Below, piece by piece: positions 1 through 6,797 of a DNA stretch of 34,460 nt. The notes below the pieces were generated by a model. The model ran no database searches and was not told the DNA's origin. It was given only the letters and a program-made list of their open reading frames with translations. The stretch's first letter is position 1. Each line of letters begins with the position of its first letter. The stretch is taken from NCBI GenBank assembly GCA_964469265.1, contig CAYXYF010000024.1, forward strand, positions 1-34,460, written 5' to 3'. Source of the DNA: JAEYZS01 sp964469265 (GTDB taxonomy: Bacteria > Bdellovibrionota > Bdellovibrionia > Bdellovibrionales > JAEYZS01). The translations under genes were made by a program, and so were the position numbers.

Positions 1-35
1 GACGGTTGAACAAGTGAATATGTTGTTTCGAACCT
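1..35. other. Possible host flank (3' end of a host gene)
   Basis: One frame is open from base 2 and reads through to about base 199, overlapping the first likely phage gene in another frame. If the phage begins near base 36 and the pentamer AACCT (31-35, and again at 34428-34432) is a target duplication, rejoining the two flanks gives a reading frame ending ...NMLFRT followed by TAA. That would mean the phage inserted at the last codons of a host gene. This is inference: a 5-base match is weak evidence and the right copy sits two bases past the best CA terminus. Confidence 0.3.
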
Positions 36-120
36 TGCCATTGGATTTAACGTACTATAATCGAAAAATCAAAAAGTACAAAAATTTAAAACAGATCGTA
101 CAAAAAAACATTTTTTCTTT
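36..120. repeat. Candidate phage right end with three GTAC-centred repeats
   Basis: GTAC occurs at 52, 76 and 98, spaced 24 and 22 bases, each followed by an A-rich stretch (GTACAAAA at the second and third). Upstream there are TG dinucleotides at 36 and 42 that could be the terminal base pairs. In phage Mu the right end carries three MuA-binding sites in tandem at about 22-base spacing, each with an A-rich core, so the arrangement here is what a Mu-like right end would look like. The third copy shares ATCGTACAAAA with the inverted sequence at 34286-34296. No binding data; the exact terminus is not determined. Confidence 0.4.
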
Positions 121-131
121 AACTTTGAGAG

Positions 132-284
132 ATGAAAAAAATATACAAGTGGAACAATGTGAGTATCTTCCTGAATGGCAAAGAAATCAAAGATGTTAAG
201 GGCGTGTATATCGTTCAGACATCCAAGCCTACAAGCGCTCAGAGAATAGCTGCAGAGAGGCAACTCCAAACGATTAAAAACTAA
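132..284 (+). CDS. Small phage protein, 50 aa, unknown function
   Basis: The frame starts at ATG 132 and ends at TAA 282-284, giving a 50-residue basic protein that begins MKKIYKWNNV and contains the hydrophilic run LNGKEIKDVKGVYIVQ. It is shorter than usual ORF cut-offs but looks coding: balanced composition, and its stop codon runs directly into a strong hairpin terminator. It is the only plus-strand gene at this end and converges on the tail-fibre gene. The alternative frame across the same DNA (open from base 2 to 199) is less convincing beyond base 130. I do not recognise the family. Position beside the phage right end suggests an accessory gene. Confidence 0.5.
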   Translation: MKKIYKWNNVSIFLNGKEIKDVKGVYIVQTSKPTSAQRIAAERQLQTIKN

Positions 285-322
285 ACAACAAAGTCACCCA
301 TTCGTGGGTGACTTTGTTGTTT
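283..322. terminator. Bidirectional intrinsic terminator with TTCG loop
   Basis: An 18-base perfect inverted repeat (283-300 pairing with 305-322) encloses the tetraloop TTCG, which as UUCG is exceptionally stable in RNA. The left arm begins AAACAAC and the right arm ends GTTGTTT, so either transcript ends in a U-containing arm. It sits between the convergent genes 132-284 (+) and 337-1113 (-), so it can end both the small right-end gene and the long late tail operon. Confidence 0.9.
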
Positions 323-336
323 AAACGGTGTTTAAA

Positions 337-1113
337 TTATATCGAGATAGCAAGATACGGCACAACACCCTCCAAACTCACCCTGTCAGTAAGTGGCGTG
401 GCTGAATCCGTTTCAAAGATCAAGTCACCATTAGTGGCGACTGTGATAATCCAATCTCTTGCCACTGTATATTGGCTTCTTACTCTCGTGATACGGTTTG
501 AAAATAACGGTCTGCAACCTACGGGAACAACGCCAGAGAAGGTTAGAGGGTTGGATGATGAAATACCCGTAAGTTGAGCATAACCTACAAGGTGCGCAAA
601 ACCGTCATTATCTACCTTGCAGTAACACGTGAATCCTAACCCCGGAATAATAACCACTGGCTTCTTTGGATATTTCCGTTGTATCCACAAATGTATAGTC
701 TCACTCACATCATACAATGAACTACCTGCCGGCAACGTTGCACCAACAACCACCTTCGCCTGTCTGATCTCATAAGTGTCTTCAATCGCACTATTCTGAT
801 ATACCTTCTGACCAGTTACATCAAACGAAGTAACCAAGCTCCAATACTCCTTATCACTGCCCGTTGCAACTGCATAACTATGCGCTGGCACTTTACACAC
901 TTCTCCGCCAATGGACACATATCCTTCAGTTATTGAAGCCGTGCCACTCACGACAGACCGAACACATCCACTCAAGATGAATACTTCATTCAGGTTAACA
1001 TTAAACGCGGACATGATGCCCTTGAACGCTTCGCGAACGCCAGCATCAACCCAGCGCATGTCATCTAAATTGTAAGGCATTCCGCCTAACGCAATCGTTT
1101 TTAAATTATTCAT
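337..1113 (-). CDS. Tail-fibre/receptor-binding-like protein, last gene of the late operon
   Basis: 258 residues. The protein opens with a short segment (MNNLKTIALGGMPYNLDDMRW) followed by about 60 residues that look helical, then a long beta-rich region with many Gly, Ser, Thr and Val. This is the shape of a short tail fibre or baseplate-attached adhesin. It is the final gene of the tail operon, just after the gp48-like baseplate protein, where Mu-like phages encode their fibres. No chaperone or fibre-assembly gene follows; the operon stops at the hairpin at 283-322. I infer receptor binding from position and composition, not from a recognised domain. Confidence 0.55.
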   Translation of the reverse strand: MNNLKTIALGGMPYNLDDMRWVDAGVREAFKGIMSAFNVNLNEVFILSGCVRSVVSGTASITEGYVSIGGEVCKVPAHSYAVATGSDKEYWSLVTSFDVTGQKVYQNSAIEDTYEIRQAKVVVGATLPAGSSLYDVSETIHLWIQRKYPKKPVVIIPGLGFTCYCKVDNDGFAHLVGYAQLTGISSSNPLTFSGVVPVGCRPLFSNRITRVRSQYTVARDWIITVATNGDLIFETDSATPLTDRVSLEGVVPYLAISI

Positions 1114-1115
1114 AA

Positions 1116-1592
1116 TTACACAATATTAATTTGCCAACGCATTCCAAAGCATCGGTACTTGTTTACATAAAATTTTAATTGGTCAATGTTGAAAACCACT
1201 CCCGATGGAATGTTCACAACGAAATCGGCATTTTGAACCTCAGATTCATTGTTGATATAAACAGGTGTTGAAATCTCAGACGTGTTGTAGATGTATGTGA
1301 TCTCGTTTAGTTCTGCCGTGTTAAACAAGTACACCTGATCAACATTAATCGCATCCGTGATATATATGCCTCGGTTCGTGTTATCGAACTTATTATTAAG
1401 GATGTGCTCAAGGTTCATAACTTGGCCGTTAAACAGCAAGTTGTACTTCACTTGATCAAAGAAGCTGTAAAATGCTTGAAGAATATCATCAAGAGGCTTC
1501 ATTGCGGCGCGCAAATAGTATATGATTCCGCCAAGGCGATGCACTGGCGGAAGCAATACGTTTATCAAATAATGTAAATCAATTAGTATCAT
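1116..1592 (-). CDS. Baseplate/tail protein, Mu gp48 (P2 gpI) position
   Basis: 158 residues. The N-terminal part (about residues 1-60) is helical, with the motif LLPPVHRLGGIIYYLRAAMKPLDDI. The C-terminal half is beta-rich and Asn-rich. It overlaps the upstream baseplate J-like gene by four bases (start at 1592, upstream stop at 1589), so the two are translationally coupled. In Mu and P2 the gene after the J-like wedge encodes the small tail protein linking the baseplate to the fibres, and this gene has that place and size. Identity is by synteny; sequence resemblance to gp48/gpI families is not obvious by eye. Confidence 0.5.
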   Translation of the reverse strand: MILIDLHYLINVLLPPVHRLGGIIYYLRAAMKPLDDILQAFYSFFDQVKYNLLFNGQVMNLEHILNNKFDNTNRGIYITDAINVDQVYLFNTAELNEITYIYNTSEISTPVYINNESEVQNADFVVNIPSGVVFNIDQLKFYVNKYRCFGMRWQINIV

Positions 1593-2455
1593 GACTGATA
1601 GATGTAAGTGATTGTTGATGATAATGGGAAACCAATATCGACTTTTAAATAACCAGCATTAGAGATGTAATTATCTACTATTGGCGAATATGGACTCAAA
1701 CCATAGCTTGCCTCTGCTGAATCAAACACCGGATCAATAACACCTTCAGAATTCTGAATTAAATCAGTTAACTGCGTGATATTAAACACACCATTGAAAG
1801 GCAAACCTTTGCAATAATTCGTAATTGCCAGCTCAACGGGTTTGATTGATGGATTGGAAAGCAATTCACCATTCAAATTCATCACCAATGGATTGATGTA
1901 AACATGATAATAGATTTTTAAATTATCAGCTGGCCTACTCAACGAGTTGTAAATAATGCCTGCGATTTTAATCTTTTGAACATAACTACTAAATGAAGCC
2001 AGTTCTGTTACATCCAACTCCGTAGGCACTCCACCAACCAACTTAGCGACTTTAATAAACACTTGACCATTACTCTCGTTAACTGAAACGAGGTCGATGA
2101 TCTGCAATGCAGGATCAACAGTAGCGTACTGATATTTATCATTAAGCCAAACCAATGTATCGCCGTACTGAAACTCCAGAACGCGCTTTGCAATCCAATC
2201 TTGAGAGCCGACAATAAGTTCTTTCTCGCGCTGATTAATCCAAGCCTTATGCTCATCAAACAGCTTCTCAACCATCCAAATGCTAACCGCCATCACGAAT
2301 AACATAAGCCGCCAAACTGCCACTTTACTCGCAGAGGTTAAATCAGTCAACAATGTTTGCGCGTTGTCGATGTTTGGCTGTAATTCGTTCAATTGCACCA
2401 TCATCTCTTTCTCTGAGATCATCGTGTCGTAAATTTGTGTTATTGATCTTGCCAT
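1589..2455 (-). CDS. Baseplate J-like wedge protein (Mu gp47 position)
   Basis: 288 residues. The N-terminal 100 residues are strongly helical (SITQIYDTMISEKEMM, then a hydrophobic helix around residues 45-62), followed by alternating strands and a region with YNSLSRPADNLKIYYHVYINP and a C-terminal DIGFPLSSTITYIYQ. This is the form seen in Bacteroidota phage proteins placed where Mu has gp47 (baseplate J). The ATG at 2453-2455 begins one base past the stop of the tiny reading frame 2457-2537, and the C-terminus overlaps the next gene by four bases. The function, a wedge of the contractile-tail baseplate, is inferred from the order of genes. Confidence 0.6.
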   Translation of the reverse strand: MARSITQIYDTMISEKEMMVQLNELQPNIDNAQTLLTDLTSASKVAVWRLMLFVMAVSIWMVEKLFDEHKAWINQREKELIVGSQDWIAKRVLEFQYGDTLVWLNDKYQYATVDPALQIIDLVSVNESNGQVFIKVAKLVGGVPTELDVTELASFSSYVQKIKIAGIIYNSLSRPADNLKIYYHVYINPLVMNLNGELLSNPSIKPVELAITNYCKGLPFNGVFNITQLTDLIQNSEGVIDPVFDSAEASYGLSPYSPIVDNYISNAGYLKVDIGFPLSSTITYIYQS

Positions 2456-2456
2456 T

Positions 2457-2537
2457 TTAATTGAATGTTATGTGTTTATTTTCTTGGCTATCCAACCATT
2501 CTAAATACTCTTGTGGTGGTGTATCGTCCAAGCCCAT
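2457..2537 (-). CDS. Tiny reading frame, 26 aa, possible remnant or small peptide
   Basis: The frame runs from ATG 2537 to TAA 2457-2459 and encodes 26 residues containing DDTPPQEYLEWLDSQENKH. It fills the gap between the beta-helix gene (stop at 2552) and the baseplate J-like gene (start 2455), and its stop lies one base before the next start. The composition is more protein-like than the other two frames here. It could be a genuine short gene, a translational-coupling peptide, or the leftover C-terminus of a fibre gene displaced when the beta-helix gene arrived. Nothing in the sequence decides among these. Confidence 0.3.
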   Translation of the reverse strand: MGLDDTPPQEYLEWLDSQENKHITFN

Positions 2538-2551
2538 CCCCAATCTGATAA

Positions 2552-3832
2552 CTAATAGTCAATAATTGAAGTTCCTGTTTTAATGTTTTTGATTGTACTA
2601 TTTCTTTGGAATAACTCAGCTGAACTACTTCTATTTTCAGCACCAAAGCTGCCATCATCCTTAGTTCCACAACCATCTAACCACATTTTGCATAATTCTC
2701 CATTAATAGCGGATAGCGCAAAATCAGACCTTCTATCTGGATTAATGGATACGGAATTAAATGATACGCAATCAACATTCCATGTCTTAGCATTATTTAC
2801 GTCGTGAACGTTAGGTCCTTCGTTATTGAAGTATAAACAACCAACTCGCAATCCTATAACTGACTCATGAGCAGTTGACCCGTTATTTATACTTGAAGAA
2901 TTATTCTTCCCGTTCTCATAGCCTATACAATTCGACTCGACAAAATATGGATTAAAACCGTATCTTTCGTGATAGTTAAATCCGTCAAAAAAATTATCAT
3001 ATGACCGGCACTCAGAAATAAAAAGATTAATATTCCCTTCTGCTTTAATACCATTCCCTGTGGAGTTAAATGAAAAATGACATTTTTCTGCTGTAAAAAC
3101 ACTTTTAGTTGCATTACTTATTGATATAGCGACACCACCTATAAATCTTATGTTTTCGCAATAATTAGTTCCAGCATGTACAACCATTTGACTAACGGAA
3201 AAAATGATACTTGTTCTCGCTGGGCTTGATCCGTCATTAGTGTGAATATTCATCAACCCTGTAACTGAATCTTTAAAGTAGCTGTCAGGTGTATTTTGAC
3301 AATCAATTAAAGAGTTCGCTCTTAGCAAGCTGAACGGATTCCCATAGCTGTCAAATCTGTCTGAGTCTATGCAAGATATAGCATCTGCGGTTATAGGATT
3401 AGTCCATACTCCGCCACCTGAATTAGTCCACGTCCTACTACTGCCTAAGTATCCGTAAGCCATATTCGACATTCCCACTGATATGTACTCTCTATCAGTG
3501 GAAAAATTGTTATTAATTAAGTCTGTGTAGTTTCCGCTAGCTAGATAGGCTTTATCAAAAGCAGATGACTTCAATTTAGTTAGAGTTTTGTAGGCATTAG
3601 ACCAATCATCCCCGCTGTTTGTATCCAGACCGTTTACGCTGTCCACATATTTAGCTATAGGTATAGGTTTATTTTTATTTCTAAAAGAATTAACATCATG
3701 CGAGACTATTTTCGCAATGCTATCTTTCATTCTAAAAATCTGGAAATTACCCATAGGGTGATCGAATGTAGTTGGTTTTTCTACGTGACCTACTCCGTCA
3801 AACGAACTTGTTATTTTTATTTCTACTGGCAT
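2552..3832 (-). CDS. Right-handed beta-helix tail protein (fibre or depolymerase-like)
   Basis: 426 residues. After about 60 residues of attachment domain the protein shows YVDSVNGLDTNSGDDWSNAYKTL, the typical opening of a pectate-lyase-like parallel beta-helix. It is followed by many short Asn/Ser/Gly-rich repeats with regular hydrophobics (ENIRFIGGVAISISNATKSVF and similar) through residue 380. Such proteins are tailspikes or surface-glycan-binding proteins; catalytic residues cannot be assigned by eye. It is unusual in sitting inside the baseplate cluster, between two wedge-position genes, rather than at the operon end. Local codon use is more AT-rich than its neighbours, which hints at recent acquisition. 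Confidence 0.6.
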   Translation of the reverse strand: MPVEIKITSSFDGVGHVEKPTTFDHPMGNFQIFRMKDSIAKIVSHDVNSFRNKNKPIPIAKYVDSVNGLDTNSGDDWSNAYKTLTKLKSSAFDKAYLASGNYTDLINNNFSTDREYISVGMSNMAYGYLGSSRTWTNSGGGVWTNPITADAISCIDSDRFDSYGNPFSLLRANSLIDCQNTPDSYFKDSVTGLMNIHTNDGSSPARTSIIFSVSQMVVHAGTNYCENIRFIGGVAISISNATKSVFTAEKCHFSFNSTGNGIKAEGNINLFISECRSYDNFFDGFNYHERYGFNPYFVESNCIGYENGKNNSSSINNGSTAHESVIGLRVGCLYFNNEGPNVHDVNNAKTWNVDCVSFNSVSINPDRRSDFALSAINGELCKMWLDGCGTKDDGSFGAENRSSSAELFQRNSTIKNIKTGTSIIDY

Positions 3833-3835
3833 AAT

Positions 3836-4396
3836 TTAAAATGTTATATTTATTATTTGATTTGAAAAAGGTGCAAAAGTGATAGTTTGGTCAAGATTTC
3901 CGTTAATGTATATTTCCATCACTTCATCTGGCATTACAACCGTTGCCACTCCACCACTAACCGTTGCCGAAATTGGCACTATTGGCACGTCGTATTGATC
4001 CGTTGTTATGATGTTTAATGGTTGGCCACTTGGTAGACTACCAACAACAACTCCTGCAACACTAATTTCGCTGTCAGGAACTTCAATCACATTATCAATC
4101 AGCGAAATCATTTTAGTTGCCACAACATCACCGTTACTGTTCTTTGCCTCAACAAAAACACTACCATTCAAAATTGTAACAGTACCAGTCGCTACACTAA
4201 CATCCGGAGCCAAGGCTGCAAAAAACTTCACAATGTCTTCTTTCAAAACATCGCCAACAATGTATTCCCCTGCAGGAACATCTACATCCGTTAAGTTGTT
4301 TTTGTTCAAAAACTCAAACAACCCACTTATTGCGCCTGTTTTCTCCAATATGAAGTCAAACACACTTTGCCTTTCGTCTTTATGTATAAGTGCCAT
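3836..4396 (-). CDS. Baseplate-associated protein with C-terminal beta domain
   Basis: 186 residues from ATG 4396; the frame extends three codons upstream to a TTG at 4405, but the ATG is preferred. The first 60 residues are helical (SVFDFILEKTGAISGLFEFL), followed by about 120 residues of beta-rich sequence with Ig-like spacing ending SNQIINITF. It overlaps the upstream gp46-position gene by 17 bases and is followed within three bases by the beta-helix gene. The motif FDFILEKTG and the phrase VDVPAGEYIV suggest a LysM-like or baseplate-attachment role, but I do not recognise a named family. Confidence 0.5.
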   Translation of the reverse strand: MALIHKDERQSVFDFILEKTGAISGLFEFLNKNNLTDVDVPAGEYIVGDVLKEDIVKFFAALAPDVSVATGTVTILNGSVFVEAKNSNGDVVATKMISLIDNVIEVPDSEISVAGVVVGSLPSGQPLNIITTDQYDVPIVPISATVSGGVATVVMPDEVMEIYINGNLDQTITFAPFSNQIINITF

Positions 4397-4673
4397 TTGT
4401 CTCAACGCTTTTAGTTACAGGATTCACTTTTGCGGATACGCTCGTTGCACCATCAGCTGTTAATTGAAGTTTGATGTCTTTTTCTAACTTCGATACCGTC
4501 GCCGGTGATAATGGTGAATTGATGTATTTTACAATTGCAACTCCTGTTAATGGTGAATTCTTAATGTGTCCTGGTGCGGACATTAAAATATCTTCAATAT
4601 GTTGTTCATCACTGAAACCAATATTGAAATCGCCGTTTAAGAATATTGATGATTTTAAGATGTCTTTAGCCAT
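4380..4673 (-). CDS. Baseplate wedge protein, Mu gp46 / gp25-like position
   Basis: 97 residues containing GFSDEQHIEDILMSAPGHIKNSPLTGVAI. This pattern, a Q-x-I-x-x-I-L followed by A-P-G and a P-x-x-G, matches the short gp25/gp46-like wedge proteins of contractile tails, where it precedes the J-like protein. Start ATG lies within the end of the spike gene (overlap eight bases). In the assembled baseplate it would join sheath and wedge. Length is in the normal range for this group. The order spike, gp46-like, then J-like matches Mu except that two genes are inserted before J. Confidence 0.6.
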   Translation of the reverse strand: MAKDILKSSIFLNGDFNIGFSDEQHIEDILMSAPGHIKNSPLTGVAIVKYINSPLSPATVSKLEKDIKLQLTADGATSVSAKVNPVTKSVETNGTYT

Positions 4674-5199
4674 GATTTACGTTTTTGTTTTCATAATCTG
4701 CTTTCTGTTTCTCTGCAAGTGGCGAACTCCAAGTTGCAAGTGCGGCTTTTAAAGCAGCACCGCCGTCGTTCACAACTGGAGCCCATGCAGTAAATATATT
4801 TTTCAATTTATTAATCTCTTGTTTAATCGCATTGTCAACGGCTGCAGTTACTTCACTTTTCACCAAGCCGCCAAAGTCTGCATTGCGAAACTCAATCTTC
4901 TTGCTGGGTGCAAAACGAATGTTCACAATCTCTGAATATATCATTACAGTTACATTCTCTAACTTCCCATCTACTAAGCCGCAAAGCACATAAGAACCTA
5001 CTTTAGGTTCTACATAAATACCTGAATCTTCATCGTTCATTACGGATTTGATAGTTACATCTTCCAGCTTTGCACCAATGTTCAATTCTACTTCAATTGT
5101 CCAAGTAGCTTCATCAAAGGATATAACTTTTCCGATAAGCAAATCAGGTTTGATCATTGCTTTTACGGCTGCTCTTATTGCTTCTGTTATTGTACTCAT
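4666..5199 (-). CDS. Baseplate central spike-like protein (gpV-like)
   Basis: 177 residues. The core (about residues 20-115) contains LIGKVISFDEATWTIEVEL and PKVGSYVLCGLVDGK, an OB-fold-like pattern with the P-x-x-G-S-x-V-L motif of phage spike proteins (gpV/gp45 group). A helical C-terminal region follows. It overlaps the hub gene by four bases (ATGA at 5196-5199) and the next gene by eight. The product would sit at the tip of the tail tube and pierce the envelope. Metal-binding HxH apex residues, common in gpV, are not evident. Confidence 0.6.
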   Translation of the reverse strand: MSTITEAIRAAVKAMIKPDLLIGKVISFDEATWTIEVELNIGAKLEDVTIKSVMNDEDSGIYVEPKVGSYVLCGLVDGKLENVTVMIYSEIVNIRFAPSKKIEFRNADFGGLVKSEVTAAVDNAIKQEINKLKNIFTAWAPVVNDGGAALKAALATWSSPLAEKQKADYENKNVNHG

Positions 5200-6137
5200 G
5201 CTACTGATCCCAATTTAATTACTTGTTCTACTCCTTGACCAAATGCATAAGTAACTGCATCCACGAAGTAAGAACCATTTTTATCTGATTCTTTTGCACT
5301 TATCAATTCTACGATATCACCATGAAATACAAGTGGCATTCCAAATGCAGTGAACTCACCGCGGAACCCGTCGTATCTCAATCGTTCCATTTCTTTGGTT
5401 GCGATGGTTGTTAAATCATCTTTTTTAAGGTCAAAGAAATTCAATGTTCGTTCTTCACCGTCTGCATCTCCAATTGTAACTTCAATTTTCTCACCGTTTG
5501 AAAGGTTGGATATTGCAGTTACTTTCATATTAACATCATCCTTCGAAGTGTATTCCAATTCTTGAGATTTAACATTGGTATTAACAGCAGCATCAATGAT
5601 GAATTTATGTTTCTTGTTTTGTTCTGGATCATATTGTTTCCCAACTGTTATTTTGTCGTTGCGAACAAATATTGGAAAACCATAATCACTTTTTAACTGA
5701 TCAAGTAATTGCGCTCCGGTTAATTTGTTGACCACAAATTTTGGCAAATTCATATCAAAACAATCAACTGGATACGGCAACACTTTGGATAAATAAGATT
5801 GAAATGTCTCGTTTTTGGCATTTTCAGTAATCTGAATTTGCTTCAATTTCCACATGAGATCTTCACATTCAATTTCAATTGGAATGGTTGGTTTAACCCG
5901 AACAACGTAACCTTTGAAGATTTCAGTAAGTCCGGAACTCTTATAACCAATTTGAATTGATACTTCAGAACCTTTAGGGATGGTATCTTTCAAATTGTTT
6001 TTATCAACCTTCAAGGCAGCAGGTAGTAATATGGTCGCTTTTTGCGTCAATTCTTGCCAAGTACTTTCAACCGTTACGCTATTCACGAAGTCGAAAGTCA
6101 AGGTTCCAATTTTTATATTACACGTCAATATCTCCAT
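5196..6137 (-). CDS. Baseplate hub protein, late control D / Mu gpP-like
   Basis: 313 residues beginning MEILTCNIKIGTLTFDFVNSVTV, with the sequence of beta-strands typical of the gpD/gp44/gp27 hub: PKGSEVSIQIGYKSS and FKGYVVRVKPTIPIEIECEDLMWKLKQ. This is followed by a second barrel and a C-terminal segment GDIVELISAKESDKNGSYFVDAV. The family forms the trimeric hub connecting tube and spike. It overlaps its neighbours on both sides by one and four bases, consistent with a compact, coupled operon. Confidence 0.75.
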   Translation of the reverse strand: MEILTCNIKIGTLTFDFVNSVTVESTWQELTQKATILLPAALKVDKNNLKDTIPKGSEVSIQIGYKSSGLTEIFKGYVVRVKPTIPIEIECEDLMWKLKQIQITENAKNETFQSYLSKVLPYPVDCFDMNLPKFVVNKLTGAQLLDQLKSDYGFPIFVRNDKITVGKQYDPEQNKKHKFIIDAAVNTNVKSQELEYTSKDDVNMKVTAISNLSNGEKIEVTIGDADGEERTLNFFDLKKDDLTTIATKEMERLRYDGFRGEFTAFGMPLVFHGDIVELISAKESDKNGSYFVDAVTYAFGQGVEQVIKLGSVA

Positions 6138-6775
6138 TATACTATTGCATCGGTTGGTGAATCTTGAATGATTAAAGGCAGAGGCCTCGTGGACTTACAC
6201 GTAAAAGAGTAAGGTTGCACATTGATATGAGGCGTTTTGCTGGTACTATCTGATAAAACAACAATCTGAAAAACTCCTAAAGCGTTCAAAAGTTCATGTT
6301 CGATATCGATTGGTTGATTTAGATCTAAAAACTCATAAAGGTGTTCGAATAACTCGATCGGGAATTGCGCTTGATTGTTGCACAACATGCCAAGTACAGA
6401 TATTTGTCTGTCTCCGTTATTGATCCATTCATCTACAGAAGTATCTCTACCTTGAATTACAGTGGAAACAATGTTCTTTTCTCTACTAGTTTCTACAATG
6501 GCAGATTCTAACAACAGATCCTTAATTCCGTTTTGACCTTTCAATAACAAAGGCATAAATAATGGCATACCACCCCAGGAAGATCTACCGTAATCCTTTT
6601 TTTCGTAAAGCGTTACATTTTCATAGCCAACTGCTATTTTGGTAGCTTCTTGTAATGCAATTTTATATTCTTCCTTATTACGCGTATTTAACAACGTGTT
6701 GACAGCAACACCAAGCACAGGATTGTATCTTACGTTTGATGTTAATATCGCTAATTCAGGCAGTCTAAATTCCAT
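6137..6775 (-). CDS. DUF6046-like tail protein between tape measure and hub
   Basis: 212 residues beginning MEFRLPELAIL, with ENVTLYEKKDYGRSSWGGMPLFMPLLL and IVSTVIQGRDTSVDEWINNGD. This arrangement (strand, then a turn naming a residue for an inter-protein insertion, then G-R-x-x-S-V-x-E) matches the DUF6046 tail family common in Bacteroidota phages, and resembles the baseplate adaptor genes placed between tape measure and hub in other myophages. One base of overlap with the hub gene couples the two. The protein is probably a tube-to-hub connector; this is inferred from position. Confidence 0.6.
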   Translation of the reverse strand: MEFRLPELAILTSNVRYNPVLGVAVNTLLNTRNKEEYKIALQEATKIAVGYENVTLYEKKDYGRSSWGGMPLFMPLLLKGQNGIKDLLLESAIVETSREKNIVSTVIQGRDTSVDEWINNGDRQISVLGMLCNNQAQFPIELFEHLYEFLDLNQPIDIEHELLNALGVFQIVVLSDSTSKTPHINVQPYSFTCKSTRPLPLIIQDSPTDAIV

Positions 6776-6797
6776 TTTAATACTATTTAAATAATGT

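Noticed and set aside
31..35. Firm target-site duplication AACCT (also at 34428-34432)
   Set aside because: A five-base match is expected by chance in this search, and the right copy is two bases beyond the best CA terminus; kept only as a possibility.
308..577. Plus-strand frame of 89 codons
   Set aside because: It lies antisense to the tail-fibre gene and has the composition of a shadow frame.
2488..2676. Minus-strand frame of 62 codons overlapping the beta-helix gene
   Set aside because: Out of frame with the real gene; the 26-codon frame 2457-2537 is a better candidate in the gap.
4008..4463. Plus-strand frame of 151 codons
   Set aside because: Antisense across two tail genes; no start signal and shadow-like composition.
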